In this document: in pieces, positions 1-8,909 of the stretch | Position numbering within the stretch: position 1 is the first letter of the stretch | How the letters are laid out: the number at the start of each line of letters is the position of its first letter | From: Nesterenkonia sphaerica | GTDB lineage: Bacteria; Actinomycetota; Actinomycetes; Actinomycetales; Micrococcaceae | Direction: 5' to 3' | Assembly (NCBI RefSeq): GCF_005771565.1 | Contig: NZ_VAWA01000002.1 | Coordinates: 186,001 to 250,000, forward strand | DNA: 64,000 nucleotides | Notes under the pieces: generated by a model | The model's database searches: none | What the model saw: the letters and a program-made list of their open reading frames with translations, nothing else | What the model was told of the DNA's origin: nothing | Translations under genes and position numbers: made by a program

Positions 1-1205
1 GTTCACGGTTCATCTCCGACATGCTCGAACACCTCCCGGAGTCCGCCAAATGGCTGGGGGACGACGACGCGCTGGCGCCGCGCAGTTTCGAGACCCTCTG
101 GACTGAGATGCAGAACGCCCTGCAGCGGCATGAAGGTGCTGCGCAGACCGCGGTCCGCCTCGCAAGGCTGATCCGGCAGCGCGAGCAGCTGCGCATCGCC
201 ATCTCTGACGCCTGTGGCCTGAGGGATCAGTCGAGTGTGGGGGCCGCGTTGGCCGATGTGGACCGCGTGACCACGCTGGGCGCACTGCGCGTGGCGGAGG
301 AGGAAGTCTTCGCCTCGGAGGGCAGGCTGGTAGATTTCTTGGTCATTGCCATGGGGCGGCAAGGAGGCCAGGAAATCAGCTACGGCTCTGACATGGACGC
401 CATGTTCGTGCATCGCCCGGTGGAGAGCGCGGATAAGGCAGCAGCCGACAAACAGGCCCAGAAACTGGCGCAGAAACTCACGCAGCTGCTCTCCAAACCC
501 GTGAAGCCGGCCATCCGCGGTGAGTTTGCCCTTCAGCTCGACGCTGATCTCCGCCCGGAGGGCAAGCGTGGACCGTTGTCGAGGTCTCTGGAGTCCTACG
601 AGGAGTACTACCGGCGTTGGATGGACGTATGGGAGCGGCAGGCTCTCCTGCGAGCCAGACCAGCGGCCGGCTCCGACTGGCTGGCGGTCGACTTCATGGA
701 GCTGGTCGATGACGTCCGTTATGGGGAGCCTCCAACGAATCAGCAGCTGAGAGAAATCCGCCGAATCAAGGCCAGAGTGGAGGCGGAGCGGCTGCCCCGC
801 GGCGCTGACCCGTCCCGGCACGTGAAATTGGGACGGGGCGGACTCTCGGATGTGGAGTGGTTGGTACAGCTGTATCAGCTCCAGTACGCGCATCAGCACC
901 AAGGGCTGCGTACCACCGGGACACTGCAGACACTGGACGGGCTTGTTGAGGCGAAGCTGATGGCTCCTGCTGATGCTGACACGCTGGCAGAGGCCTGGAG
1001 GCTGTGCACCCAGGTGCGGTCCGGGATCATGATCTGGTCGGCCAGGGCGGCGGATGTGCTGCCCAGCTCACGCCGTGACCTCGAGGCAGTTTCCCGCTGG
1101 TGCGGATTCGGTCCCGGATGCTCAGCCGAGTTCGAGGACCACTACCTGCGCACCACTCGCCGGGCCCGTCAGGTGTTCGAACAGCACTTCTACTCCGCGG
1201 ACTGA
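1..1205 (+). CDS. glnE: Bifunctional glutamine synthetase adenylyltransferase/deadenylase, C-terminal part (5' end outside window)
   Basis: GlnE attaches and removes AMP on glutamine synthetase according to nitrogen status. The reading frame is open from the window edge (codon phase starting at base 3), so only about 400 C-terminal residues of a protein usually near 1000 are present. They carry the second nucleotidyltransferase domain: the YGSDMDAMFVH motif with its paired acidic residues, then the third carboxylate in LDADLRPEGKRG, followed by the helical C-terminal domain. The target, glnA, lies about 5.7 kb downstream on the opposite strand, and its adenylylation tyrosine region is intact. 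The 3' end overlaps the convergent thioesterase gene by 16 bp. Identity is clear; the N-terminal domain cannot be assessed. Confidence 0.93.
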   Translation, partial: SRFISDMLEHLPESAKWLGDDDALAPRSFETLWTEMQNALQRHEGAAQTAVRLARLIRQREQLRIAISDACGLRDQSSVGAALADVDRVTTLGALRVAEEEVFASEGRLVDFLVIAMGRQGGQEISYGSDMDAMFVHRPVESADKAAADKQAQKLAQKLTQLLSKPVKPAIRGEFALQLDADLRPEGKRGPLSRSLESYEEYYRRWMDVWERQALLRARPAAGSDWLAVDFMELVDDVRYGEPPTNQQLREIRRIKARVEAERLPRGADPSRHVKLGRGGLSDVEWLVQLYQLQYAHQHQGLRTTGTLQTLDGLVEAKLMAPADADTLAEAWRLCTQVRSGIMIWSARAADVLPSSRRDLEAVSRWCGFGPGCSAEFEDHYLRTTRRARQVFEQHFYSAD

Positions 1206-1651
1206 GTGGAGGCTTCCGGCGCGAAGTCCGCGAGGCGCCGTCTCAGCTGCGCGGTGAGGCGTTGCGGTCTGCCAGAATCCCGGTCGACCAGGACAAGCGT
1301 GGACTGCGCGGTGACTCGCGGCGACTTCTCGGCGGCACTGAGGGTCACCGCATAGTCAATGGTGAAGCTCGCGCCGCCGACCCTTGGGACCGACATGGCC
1401 ACCTGCACTGGTTCCCTCTGGTAGGGCAGCTGTTGGCGATACTTGAGCTGAAAGTCCGCCACCAGCGCCCAGACCTGTTCGCTGGGCTCCAGCGGCGGGA
1501 AGACGGCTGCGCCTCCGGACTGGCCTGGGGCGTTCCAGAATGCCCGGGCTCGGGCCTCTTCCAGGATTCGCAGCACGGTCACATTGTTGACATGGCCATA
1601 GGGATCCTGGTCGCCCCACCGGAGTTCGATCGGCACCGTCACTGAAGTCAT
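1190..1651 (-). CDS. Acyl-CoA thioesterase, 4HBT hotdog family
   Basis: A 153-residue protein of typical single-hotdog length. The N-terminal stretch WGDQDPYGHVNN is the 4-hydroxybenzoyl-CoA thioesterase signature (Asp, then GHVNN at the start of the hotdog helix). The family hydrolyses acyl-CoA thioesters in the cytoplasm; the substrate cannot be deduced. The start ATG is preceded exactly six bases upstream by TAGGGT, which suggests a leaderless transcript. The last codons overlap the end of glnE on the other strand. Confidence 0.85.
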   Translation of the reverse strand: MTSVTVPIELRWGDQDPYGHVNNVTVLRILEEARARAFWNAPGQSGGAAVFPPLEPSEQVWALVADFQLKYRQQLPYQREPVQVAMSVPRVGGASFTIDYAVTLSAAEKSPRVTAQSTLVLVDRDSGRPQRLTAQLRRRLADFAPEASTQSAE

Positions 1652-1657
1652 GTCCCG

Positions 1658-1663
1658 ACCCTA
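1658..1663 (-). promoter_or_regulatory. -10 element of leaderless promoter for thioesterase gene
   Basis: TAGGGT on the minus strand, then six bases, then the ATG. This places the expected transcription start on the start codon. No convincing -35 is visible. Confidence 0.45.
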
Positions 1664-1671
1664 TCGGAGTG

Positions 1672-2676
1672 TCAGCCACCGGGCTCAGGTGCCAGCAGCG
1701 CGAGAGTCCGGTGCTGAACCTCCTCATCAGGGGCCATATTCACCAGCATGAGCTCGTCGGCGCCCACCTGGTCGGCAAATTCGTCCAACCACTGCACCAC
1801 TTCATCCTGAGTCCCGGCGATCGTTCTGGTGAGCATCCCGAGCACCTGCTGCCCGGCCGGGTGGTCCCGCAGCTGAGTCACGTCCTCGGAGCTGAGCTGC
1901 TTGTGGCGGCCCAGCATGGTGCGGATCCACCCGTCCTCGGCCTTGCGCCGCTGCTGCCGCGCCGTGGCGGGGTCCTCATGTGCGATGACATTCGCTGCGG
2001 CGATGAAGTGCGGTTGGGCGTCGGGACAATGGAGAAACCCTTCGGCGGTGAAGCTCTCACGATATGTATGAGCCGCCTGCTCCAGCAGCTGTGGGGCGAA
2101 GTGGCTGGCGAAGGCAAAGGGGAGGCCCAGCCGCCCGGCCAATTGCGCGCCGTAGAGGGAGGATCCCAGAATGTACAAAGGCACGTGGGTAGCGCGCCCC
2201 GGGTATGCTTCGACGCCGGGAACCCGGCTGTGTCCTGCGAGGTAGGCGGCGAGCTCCATGACGTCTTCGGGGAATCTGTCGGCCTCGGTGCCGTCTCGGC
2301 GCAGAGCACGTACGGTGGCACCGTCGGTGCCCGGCGCCCGCCCCAGTCCCAGGTCAATCCGCCCGGGAAACAGCGTCTCCAAGGTCCCGAATTGCTCGGC
2401 GATCACCAACGGTGAGTGGTTGGGCAGCATGATCCCACCGGCCCCCACTCGCACCTGTGTGGTGCCTGCGGCAATGTGCTGGATCAGTAGGGCGGTGGCG
2501 GAACTGGCCACGTGCGGCATGTTGTGGTGCTCAGCGAACCAGATCCTGGTGTAGCCCAGAGAGTCTGCCGTCTGGGCCAGGCGAAGCGAGCGAGCGAACC
2601 CTTCGGAGATGGATTCGTGGTTACGGACGCGGGCGAGGTCCAGCAGGGACAGTGGCCGCGAGGCAGTGGCAGTCAT
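1672..2676 (-). CDS. LLM class flavin-dependent oxidoreductase
   Basis: A 334-residue protein of the bacterial luciferase-like monooxygenase fold. Visible family landmarks are the N-terminal SLLDLARV segment, [19 protein letters not shown] near residue 40-58, the [20 protein letters not shown] block and [16 protein letters not shown], which together match the YhbW-like subgroup. Members use reduced flavin in the cytoplasm to oxidise varied small molecules; the substrate is unknown. It sits between the thioesterase and metallophosphoesterase genes on the same strand with gaps of 20 and 45 bp, so co-transcription is possible but not shown. Confidence 0.88.
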   Translation of the reverse strand: MTATASRPLSLLDLARVRNHESISEGFARSLRLAQTADSLGYTRIWFAEHHNMPHVASSATALLIQHIAAGTTQVRVGAGGIMLPNHSPLVIAEQFGTLETLFPGRIDLGLGRAPGTDGATVRALRRDGTEADRFPEDVMELAAYLAGHSRVPGVEAYPGRATHVPLYILGSSLYGAQLAGRLGLPFAFASHFAPQLLEQAAHTYRESFTAEGFLHCPDAQPHFIAAANVIAHEDPATARQQRRKAEDGWIRTMLGRHKQLSSEDVTQLRDHPAGQQVLGMLTRTIAGTQDEVVQWLDEFADQVGADELMLVNMAPDEEVQHRTLALLAPEPGG

Positions 2677-2721
2677 AGTCGGTACAACCAGGACGGCACC
2701 GGAGGTTCATCCGGCTCCACC

Positions 2722-3348
2722 TCAGCTGACAGCGGAATCGTCTGGTGCGGCAGCCAGAATCGTCCGGTGCACCTCGGCTGCACTCACGGGCCTGAAGTCC
2801 CACTGATCCACCCCGACATTGACCTGGACTGATCCCCGGGGCGTGAGCTGGGTCTGCCATTCGGTGTGGACGTGACCGCAGAGGAGCGGATGGCCCAAAT
2901 CTCGGTAGCGGAATCGTTCGTGGCGGTCCTGTTGGCTGTGGGACTCCCCGCTGTAGGGGTAGTGCGAGAGGAGAACCCGCAGCTCCTCGCCGTCGGGAGT
3001 CACCGGCGGCAGATACGTTTCGGCCTGGGTCACCGCAACGGTGAATCCAGCTTCCAGGTACGCCGGCAGGTGCAGATGCCCGTCGCGCTGTGTGGGGGAG
3101 CAGCGTTCATGATTGCCGATGACCAAGTATTTGGTGCCATTGAGTTGTGGAAGGAGGCTGAGCCCGCGGGCGTAATCCTTCATCGCGTAATCGCCCAGCA
3201 CCCAGACTTCGTCTTCGGCGCTGACCGTCTCGTTCCACCGGCTGATCAGCATCTGGTCCATGTCATCGAGATCGCTGACGGGCCTGTCGCAGTAGCGGAT
3301 GATATTGGCGTGGCCGATGTGCTGGTCGCTGGTGAAGTAAGTCGTCAA
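2722..3348 (-). CDS. Metallophosphoesterase
   Basis: A 208-residue calcineurin-like phosphoesterase. All metal-binding motifs are visible in order: SDQHIGH near residues 7-13 (DxH), VLGDYAMKD (GD), VIGNHERC (GNH), LLSHYPY, and LLCGHVHTEW (GHxH). The family uses a two-metal centre to cleave phosphomono- or diesters; the substrate is not predictable. The chosen start is TTG, directly before the TTYFTSDQH opening strand; no in-frame ATG lies closer. The 199 bp between this gene and the divergent ATPase gene show nothing beyond promoter-like sequence. Confidence 0.85.
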   Translation of the reverse strand: MTTYFTSDQHIGHANIIRYCDRPVSDLDDMDQMLISRWNETVSAEDEVWVLGDYAMKDYARGLSLLPQLNGTKYLVIGNHERCSPTQRDGHLHLPAYLEAGFTVAVTQAETYLPPVTPDGEELRVLLSHYPYSGESHSQQDRHERFRYRDLGHPLLCGHVHTEWQTQLTPRGSVQVNVGVDQWDFRPVSAAEVHRTILAAAPDDSAVS

Positions 3349-3535
3349 CGGCGTCGTCTCTCTTCTGCGATCTCTGCGGACCGGTAGAGCCGGTCAGTGC
3401 GCCGGCAGGTTCACTGGCGGGTCAAAGGGGCTGATCAGCACTGTACCGGATTGCTGGCAATTGCCTTGGCGGAGCTAGCCCGTCCGTCTCAGTCCCTGGC
3501 TTTCGTGGAGCATCTGGGGCCCGGGGACCATGGGC

Positions 3536-3541
3536 TACAGT
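3536..3541 (+). promoter_or_regulatory. -10 element of leaderless promoter for P-type ATPase gene
   Basis: TACAGT is followed by six bases and an ATG at 3548. This supports 3548 rather than the upstream in-frame ATG at 3530 as the start. Confidence 0.45.
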
Positions 3542-3547
3542 TTGGTT

Positions 3548-5452
3548 ATGGGTCGCTCCCACTATCGACTAGCTCACCCCATGGTGCTGCTGGCGGCCGG
3601 GGCGCTGTTGGTCGCTGGCATCCTCTTAGTTCTCGGCCACGATCAGTCAGTGGCCATTCTCGCCACCGGGGTGATTGCATTTGTCGTGGCGGTCACCGCC
3701 AAGGACATGATAAAGCACATGATGCGCGGGCATTGGGGCTTGGACATCCTCGCAGTTGTGGCAATGGTGGCCACGGTACTTGTCGGGGAATACTTGGCCG
3801 GACTCATCATCGTGCTCATGCTTACCGGGGGTGAGGCCTTGGAGAAAATGGCAGAGAATAAGGCCAGCCGGGAACTGGATACATTGATCAGCAGAGCCCC
3901 GGCCTTCGCTCACCGGAGGAAACCACAGGACGGTCAGATCGTGCGTATCCCGGTCGATGACGTCCAGGTCGGTGACGTTCTGTTGGTGCGGTCGTCCGAA
4001 GTGTTGCCGGTTGACGGGGTGGTGCTTTCGGAACGGGCAACGGTGGATGAATCCTCAGTGACCGGGGAGCCCATCCCGGTGACTCGGCTCAGAGGTGCCC
4101 AGGTGCTCTCCGGAGCGGTCAATGGGAGCGAAACTTTTTCCATGCGGGCCACAGCCACGGCAGCTGATTCCCACTATGCCTCCATCGTCCAACTGGTCCG
4201 GGAGGCGGTGGCCTCCCGGGCACCCATTGTTCGGTTGGCAGATCGCTACGCGGTACCCTTCACCGCAGTATCCCTGTTGATAGCCGGAATCGCGTGGTAC
4301 CTCTCCGGTGACCCAGTGCGATTTGCCGAGGTATTGGTGGTCGCTACACCCTGCCCGTTGCTCATCGCTGCGCCAGTGGCGTTCATGGGTGGCATGAGCT
4401 CCGCTGCCCGAGTCAACGTCATCGTTAAGGAAGGTGGGACGTCAGAGAAACTGGCCCGGCTCCGAGCTGCTGGCTTGGACAAGACCGGGACGCTGACCCA
4501 GGGACGCCCGGTTGTCACCGGCATTCGCGGATACAGTCGCTCGGCGGCAGACACGTTGGCGCACGCCGCAGCCGCCGAGCAGTACTCAGTGCATGTCTTT
4601 GCCGAGCCGATCATAAGGGTGGCCCGAGAGCAGGGATTGGATCTGCCGCCGGTCCGCTCAGCGGAGGAACTTGCCACCAACGGGGTGGCTGCCGTGTTGG
4701 CTGACGGATCTGAGGTAAGAGTCGGTAAAGCACGTTTCGTGCAGGAGGTCACCGATCACGACCCGGAATTGAACTTGGAGCCCGGCGTCGCGGCGGTGCA
4801 TGTCGCCGTCGCTGGCAAATTGGCAGGAGTGTTGCTGCTCTCGGACCCGGTGAGGGAGGATGCCTCGGAGACGTTGAAGCTCCTGCGGGAGCAAGGCATC
4901 ACCGACATCTTCATGGTGACCGGTGACGTGGAATCCACGGCACGCTCTGTCGGGGACGCGGTCGGCATCCAACGGATCTACGCGGAGATGACGCCCCAGC
5001 AGAAGGTGGAAGTGGTGCAGTCGAACACTTCTCGCCCGGTCCTGATGGTGGGAGACGGGATTAACGATGCTCCGGTATTGGCGGCCTCCGACGTCGGGGT
5101 GGCCATGGGTGCCCGAGGGGCGACGGCGGCCAGTGAGTCGGCTTCGGCCGTCATTACCTCCGACAGCCTGGCCCGACTGCCTGACGTGATTGACATCTCG
5201 AAACGCACCGTCCGTATCGCCCTGCAGAGCATCTGGTTGGGCATAGTCATCTCGGTAGCTTTAATGCTGGTAGCTGCTGTGGGCTACCTGCCGGCAGTAG
5301 CAGGTGCCCTGTTACAGGAGGTCGTGGACTTGGTCGCCATCGTGAGTGCTCTGCGTGCGCTGTCGACACACAAGAAAGTTCCCAGCGTGCGGCGGAATGT
5401 TGCTTCACCAGAGCTGCATTCGGCACGCCCAGGCGCCATAGGCCCTTCATAA
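3548..5452 (+). CDS. Heavy-metal translocating P-type ATPase with TPC motif
   Basis: A 634-residue P1B-type ATPase that should pump a transition metal across the membrane. Visible features: two N-terminal membrane hairpins without a preceding heavy-metal-associated domain, the actuator loop with SVTGEPIPV, the intramembrane metal site ATPCPLLIA (Cys about 269), the phosphorylated Asp of DKTGTLTQG (about 311), and the hinge GDGINDAPVLAASDVGVAMG. The metal motif is TPC rather than CPC, so classical Cu or Zn/Cd specificity should not be assumed. The SEHP-type motif reads SVHVFAEPI, with Val in place of Pro. Start 3548 is preferred because of a leaderless -10; 3530 is the alternative. Confidence 0.9.
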   Translation: MGRSHYRLAHPMVLLAAGALLVAGILLVLGHDQSVAILATGVIAFVVAVTAKDMIKHMMRGHWGLDILAVVAMVATVLVGEYLAGLIIVLMLTGGEALEKMAENKASRELDTLISRAPAFAHRRKPQDGQIVRIPVDDVQVGDVLLVRSSEVLPVDGVVLSERATVDESSVTGEPIPVTRLRGAQVLSGAVNGSETFSMRATATAADSHYASIVQLVREAVASRAPIVRLADRYAVPFTAVSLLIAGIAWYLSGDPVRFAEVLVVATPCPLLIAAPVAFMGGMSSAARVNVIVKEGGTSEKLARLRAAGLDKTGTLTQGRPVVTGIRGYSRSAADTLAHAAAAEQYSVHVFAEPIIRVAREQGLDLPPVRSAEELATNGVAAVLADGSEVRVGKARFVQEVTDHDPELNLEPGVAAVHVAVAGKLAGVLLLSDPVREDASETLKLLREQGITDIFMVTGDVESTARSVGDAVGIQRIYAEMTPQQKVEVVQSNTSRPVLMVGDGINDAPVLAASDVGVAMGARGATAASESASAVITSDSLARLPDVIDISKRTVRIALQSIWLGIVISVALMLVAAVGYLPAVAGALLQEVVDLVAIVSALRALSTHKKVPSVRRNVASPELHSARPGAIGPS

Positions 5453-5632
5453 TCTGGCCCGCGCAATCTGCCTCCGGCAGCGGACAGGGAGCTCCCCGGA
5501 CGGCCACACCCGCGCGGCGGTCGAATTGACGACGCACAGTTCGGTCCTGGACGTCTTGGAGGTGAATTTCACACCCTCGGTGAGGAGTATTGTGGGCCTC
5601 AGTCGCGAACTACGGACCTCCGGGAGGCAACG

Positions 5633-6841
5633 GTGAAGCACACCCCCAGCGAAGTGCCGACTGGTCGCCGGCCCGGGCCCACGTTCACCGTCACGGGAAT
5701 GTGGACGGACACATTAGGCCGGCTGGGGATCCGGGCAGCGCAGCTGCTGCTTGTCGGCACAGTCGCAGGCGCGCTTGTTTTCGCCCTACTGGGTCTCACA
5801 GTGGTCGTGATCCCCACGCTGATCGCGATCATCCTGGCCTGCGCGCTGTGGCCCTTGGTGCGTCGGTCACGCCGAATCATGTCGAATGTGCTCGCCGCCT
5901 GGGCGGTCTTTCTCGGTGCTCTGCTCGTGCTGGGCGGCGTCGGCACCGGTCTGGTCTTCTCGGTCATCAATGAGTGGCCGAACCTTGTGAAGCAAGCGGT
6001 CGAGGGGTTCAACCAGCTGCGCCAGGTGGCTGAGGACGTAATGGGGGATGTCGGTCTCACCGTCGATCAGGAACAGATTGACGATGCTATTGAGACGGTG
6101 ACGGCATTTCTGACCAGCGCTGAATTCGGCACCGGCGCGGTCATGACGATCAGTGCCGCCGGCACCTTCTTCACCGGGTTGATTCTCCTGCTGATCTTCC
6201 TGTTCTTCTTCCTCAAAGACGGCGACCGCATCTGGGCGTTCTTCATTTCCTGGACACCGCTGCACGTCCGGGAGAAATGGATCGCGTCAGGGGATCAGGT
6301 TCAGCACATCTTTGGCGGCTATATCCGAGGGACTGCCATTATTGCTGCTGCTGACGCTGTAGGTATTACTGTGGCTCTGCTGATCCTGCAGGTGCCGCTG
6401 GCCCTGCCGCTGGGCGTCATCGTGTTCCTTGGCGGCTTTATCCCGATCGTCGGTGCCACCGTCGCAGGTGCGCTTGCGACCCTGGTGGCCCTGGTCGCCA
6501 ATGGCCCGGTAGTTGCGCTGATCGTGCTGGCGGTGGTCATCGTGGTCCAACAGCTGGAGAGCAACTTCCTGCAGCCGGTGGTCATGGCCCAGACTCTGCA
6601 CCTGCACGCATTGGTGATCCTGATGGCGCTGACCGGCGGCACGGTACTGAGCGGCATTGTGGGTGCCGTACTCGCGGTCCCGCTGGCGGCCGCGGCCTGG
6701 GGGGTCATCAAGGTCTGGACCGGTCGCGACACCGAAGATGGCGCTGCCCCGGTTCAGGACGCGCAGGGGGACATTGCCGAGGCACACGATCCTCACTCCA
6801 CGGAGACGAAGGATGAGCAGGAGGCGGAGGTTGACAACTGA
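5633..6841 (+). CDS. AI-2E family transporter
   Basis: A 402-residue polytopic membrane protein. The arrangement is typical of the AI-2E/PerM exporter family: paired N-terminal hydrophobic segments, a soluble middle with EQIDDAIETV, then IFLFFFLKDGDRIW, GGYIRGTAIIAAADAVGI, GFIPIVGATVAGALATLVAL, and the QQLESNFLQPVVMAQTL block close to the C-terminus. Function in this genus is unknown; members move small molecules or ions. The start is GTG with a purine-rich GGGAGGC site 5 bases upstream. A hydrophilic acidic tail of about 35 residues ends the protein. A strong hairpin follows the stop codon. Confidence 0.88.
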   Translation: MKHTPSEVPTGRRPGPTFTVTGMWTDTLGRLGIRAAQLLLVGTVAGALVFALLGLTVVVIPTLIAIILACALWPLVRRSRRIMSNVLAAWAVFLGALLVLGGVGTGLVFSVINEWPNLVKQAVEGFNQLRQVAEDVMGDVGLTVDQEQIDDAIETVTAFLTSAEFGTGAVMTISAAGTFFTGLILLLIFLFFFLKDGDRIWAFFISWTPLHVREKWIASGDQVQHIFGGYIRGTAIIAAADAVGITVALLILQVPLALPLGVIVFLGGFIPIVGATVAGALATLVALVANGPVVALIVLAVVIVVQQLESNFLQPVVMAQTLHLHALVILMALTGGTVLSGIVGAVLAVPLAAAAWGVIKVWTGRDTEDGAAPVQDAQGDIAEAHDPHSTETKDEQEAEVDN

Positions 6842-6852
6842 GGCCAGACACC

Positions 6853-6900
6853 AAGTGCCCCGCGCAGCAACTGCATCACTGCTTGCTGCGCGGGGCACTT
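6853..6900. terminator. Bidirectional hairpin terminator between AI-2E gene and glnA
   Basis: Perfect 18-bp inverted repeat (6853-6870 and 6883-6900) with a 12-base loop, GC-rich centre, AA/TT ends, lying in the short gap between two convergent genes. It can serve both strands. Confidence 0.85.
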
Positions 6901-6913
6901 AGGCGCAAGTGGG

Positions 6914-8338
6914 TCACACGCTGAAGTAGAGCTCGAATTCGTAGGGATTCGGGCGCAGATTCAGCGGCTCAATCTCTTCTTCCCGCTTGTACTCGATCCA
7001 GGCCTCGATCAGTTCAGCAGTGAACACGCCGCCTTCAAGCAGGAAGTCGTGGTCGGCCTCCAGGGCTGCCAATGCCTCATCCAGGGTGGCCGGAGCCTGC
7101 GGAATGTTCTTCAGCTCCTCCGGGGGGAGCTCGTAGAGGTCTTTGTCCACCGGCTCGTGCGGCTCAATCCGGTTCTTGATGCCGTCCAGCCCGGCCATGA
7201 GCATGGCAGAGAAGGCCAGGTACGGGTTGCCCGAGGCGTCCGGTGCACGGAACTCCAGGCGCTTCGCCTTGGGGTTCGAGCCAGTGATCGGGATACGAAT
7301 CGCAGCCGAGCGGTTCCCCTGGGAGTACACCAGTGAAACCGGGGCCTCATAGCCCTTCACCAGGCGCTTGTATGAGTTGACCGTGGGATTGGTGAAGGCC
7401 AGCAGTGCGTGGGCATGCTTGAGCAGTCCGCCGATGTACCACCGTGCGGTGTCAGAGAGGTTCGCGTATCCGGTCTCGGAGAAGAACAGCGGCTCGCCCT
7501 CGGACCACAGGGACTGGTGGACGTGCATCCCTGAGCCATTCTCGCCGAAGATGGGCTTAGGCATAAACGTGGCAGCCATGCCGTAGTTCGCAGCAGTGTT
7601 CTTCACCACGTACTTGAACTTTTGGACGTCGTCAGCTGAGAGAGTCAGGGTGTTGAACTTGTAGTTGATCTCCTGCTGCCCGGGGCCGCCGACCTCATGA
7701 TGTGAACGCTCCACAGACAGGCCTGCGCGCTCCAGGGCCAGCACGATCTCGTCGCGGACCTCAGCCGACTGGTCCTGCGGGGAGACCGGGTAGTACCCAC
7801 CCTTGGTGGCCATCTTGTGTCCGCCGGGTCCTTCGGCGAACTCGTCTGCTGACCCCCAGATCGCTTCCTTGGAGTCGAGGGAGTAGAAGGAGTGCTCCGG
7901 CGATGACTTGAACGCCACTTTGTCGAAGAGGAAGAATTCGGCCTCGGGGCCGAAGAAGGCGGTGTCGGCAATGCCGGAAGAGGCCAGGTACTCCTCCGCC
8001 TTCTGAGCCACACCACGGGGATCGCGCGCATAGGGGTCACCTGTGCGGGGGTTGACGATGGAGAACGTCATGATCAGGGTCTTGGCTTGGCGGTACTCGT
8101 CCACATAGGCAGTCGAGGGGTCCGGGATCAGCTGCATATCAGAGTCCTGAATGCCCTGGAAGCCACGGATGGAGGACCCGTCAAAGAGCTGGCCGTCTTC
8201 GAAGAAGTCGAGGTCCACGGTGTGTGCAGGTACGTTGAAGTGGTGCTGCAGACCGGGCAGATCGGTGAAGCGGACATCGACGAATTGGACGCCCTCCTTC
8301 TCGATGAAATCCAGGACTTCCTGAGGGCTTGAGAACAT
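6914..8338 (-). CDS. glnA: Type I glutamine synthetase
   Basis: A 474-residue GS-I that makes glutamine from glutamate, ammonia and ATP. Visible are the N-terminal beta-grasp ([13 protein letters not shown]), the [13 protein letters not shown] and [17 protein letters not shown] catalytic-domain motifs, MHVHQSLW, and NRSAAIRIP. Tyr402 within [10 protein letters not shown] matches the adenylylation site of GSI-beta enzymes, so it is a plausible GlnE target; glnE lies at the window start. The upstream region holds a complete four-element GlnR box and a -10-like TAGGGT, so transcription is probably controlled by GlnR. A GGAG site lies about 11 bases before the ATG. Confidence 0.97.
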   Translation of the reverse strand: MFSSPQEVLDFIEKEGVQFVDVRFTDLPGLQHHFNVPAHTVDLDFFEDGQLFDGSSIRGFQGIQDSDMQLIPDPSTAYVDEYRQAKTLIMTFSIVNPRTGDPYARDPRGVAQKAEEYLASSGIADTAFFGPEAEFFLFDKVAFKSSPEHSFYSLDSKEAIWGSADEFAEGPGGHKMATKGGYYPVSPQDQSAEVRDEIVLALERAGLSVERSHHEVGGPGQQEINYKFNTLTLSADDVQKFKYVVKNTAANYGMAATFMPKPIFGENGSGMHVHQSLWSEGEPLFFSETGYANLSDTARWYIGGLLKHAHALLAFTNPTVNSYKRLVKGYEAPVSLVYSQGNRSAAIRIPITGSNPKAKRLEFRAPDASGNPYLAFSAMLMAGLDGIKNRIEPHEPVDKDLYELPPEELKNIPQAPATLDEALAALEADHDFLLEGGVFTAELIEAWIEYKREEEIEPLNLRPNPYEFELYFSV

Positions 8339-8386
8339 GAGCGATGAGCTCCTTCGGCGAGTTCGCGTACGGGGTTACCGGTACTT

Positions 8387-8392
8387 ACCCTA
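8387..8392 (-). promoter_or_regulatory. Probable -10 element of glnA promoter
   Basis: TAGGGT on the minus strand, 48 bases before the glnA ATG, with the GlnR box directly upstream and no good -35, as expected for an activated promoter. Confidence 0.4.
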
Positions 8393-8403
8393 CAGAGGTT
8401 TGA

Positions 8404-8441
8404 GTTTCTCGCCCGTCACACAAATGTTTCGAACATGTTAC
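8404..8441 (-). promoter_or_regulatory. GlnR operator upstream of glnA
   Basis: On the minus strand the site reads GTAAC-n6-GAAAC-n6-GTGAC-n6-GAAAC, matching the actinobacterial GlnR a-site/b-site pattern at every fixed position and with exact spacing. It begins 66 bp upstream of the glnA start and ends 40 bp before the divergent RDD gene, so it may influence both. Confidence 0.85.
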
Positions 8442-8480
8442 AGAGTCTTCACGCTGGTCCTGGCCGTAGACTGGTGCGTT

Positions 8481-8909
8481 GTGAGTACGAAGGGATTTCA
8501 GAACGACGGGGCCTCCTCCGGGTACCCGGGGGACACGCTGGGGCTCCCACCATCTGGCCCCGGGGCACTGGCCCCATGGGGGCGGCGGGTCTTGGCGCTG
8601 TTCATCGACTGGGGCATTGCCTCCGTCATCTCTTTGGCCTGGTTCAACTCCGATGTCTGGGTCACCCTCGGTGTCTTCCTGCTGTTCCACGCACTGATGG
8701 TGGGCTTCCTCGGGGTCTCCCCGGGCAAGCGGCTGGTTCGGCTGCAGGTGGTCCGCCTCCACAAGAGCCAGGCCGCAACAGTCCCAGGGCCGCACTGGGC
8801 CTCATTGCGGGGGCTCCTGCTGCTGCTGGTCATCCCGGCGCTGGTGATCTCCCCAGATGGGCGCGGGTTGCATGACAGAATGACGGGGACAGTACAGGTC
8901 ATCATGTGA
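8481..8909 (+). CDS. RDD family membrane protein
   Basis: A 142-residue protein with the RDD arrangement: WGRRVLALFIDWGIAS at the first helix, a second hydrophobic segment with GVFLLFHALMVGFLGVSPGKRLVRLQVV, and a third helix before the DGRGLHDRMTGT ending. RDD proteins are small integral membrane proteins of mostly unknown role. I place the start at GTG 8481, since the upstream in-frame sequence overlaps the glnA control region; TAGACT lies eight bases before it. The stop codon overlaps the GTG of the next gene (ATGTGA), suggesting coupling. Confidence 0.8.
   Translation: MSTKGFQNDGASSGYPGDTLGLPPSGPGALAPWGRRVLALFIDWGIASVISLAWFNSDVWVTLGVFLLFHALMVGFLGVSPGKRLVRLQVVRLHKSQAATVPGPHWASLRGLLLLLVIPALVISPDGRGLHDRMTGTVQVIM

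Noticed and set aside
5447-5641. Short minus-strand frame in the gap between the P-type ATPase and AI-2E genes
   Set aside because: Codon use is G+C-rich at third positions, but no ribosome site, promoter or family was recognised; the 180-bp gap is more likely regulatory. A small GTGAA-T-TTCAC palindrome at 5562-5572 was seen there but has no partner copies.
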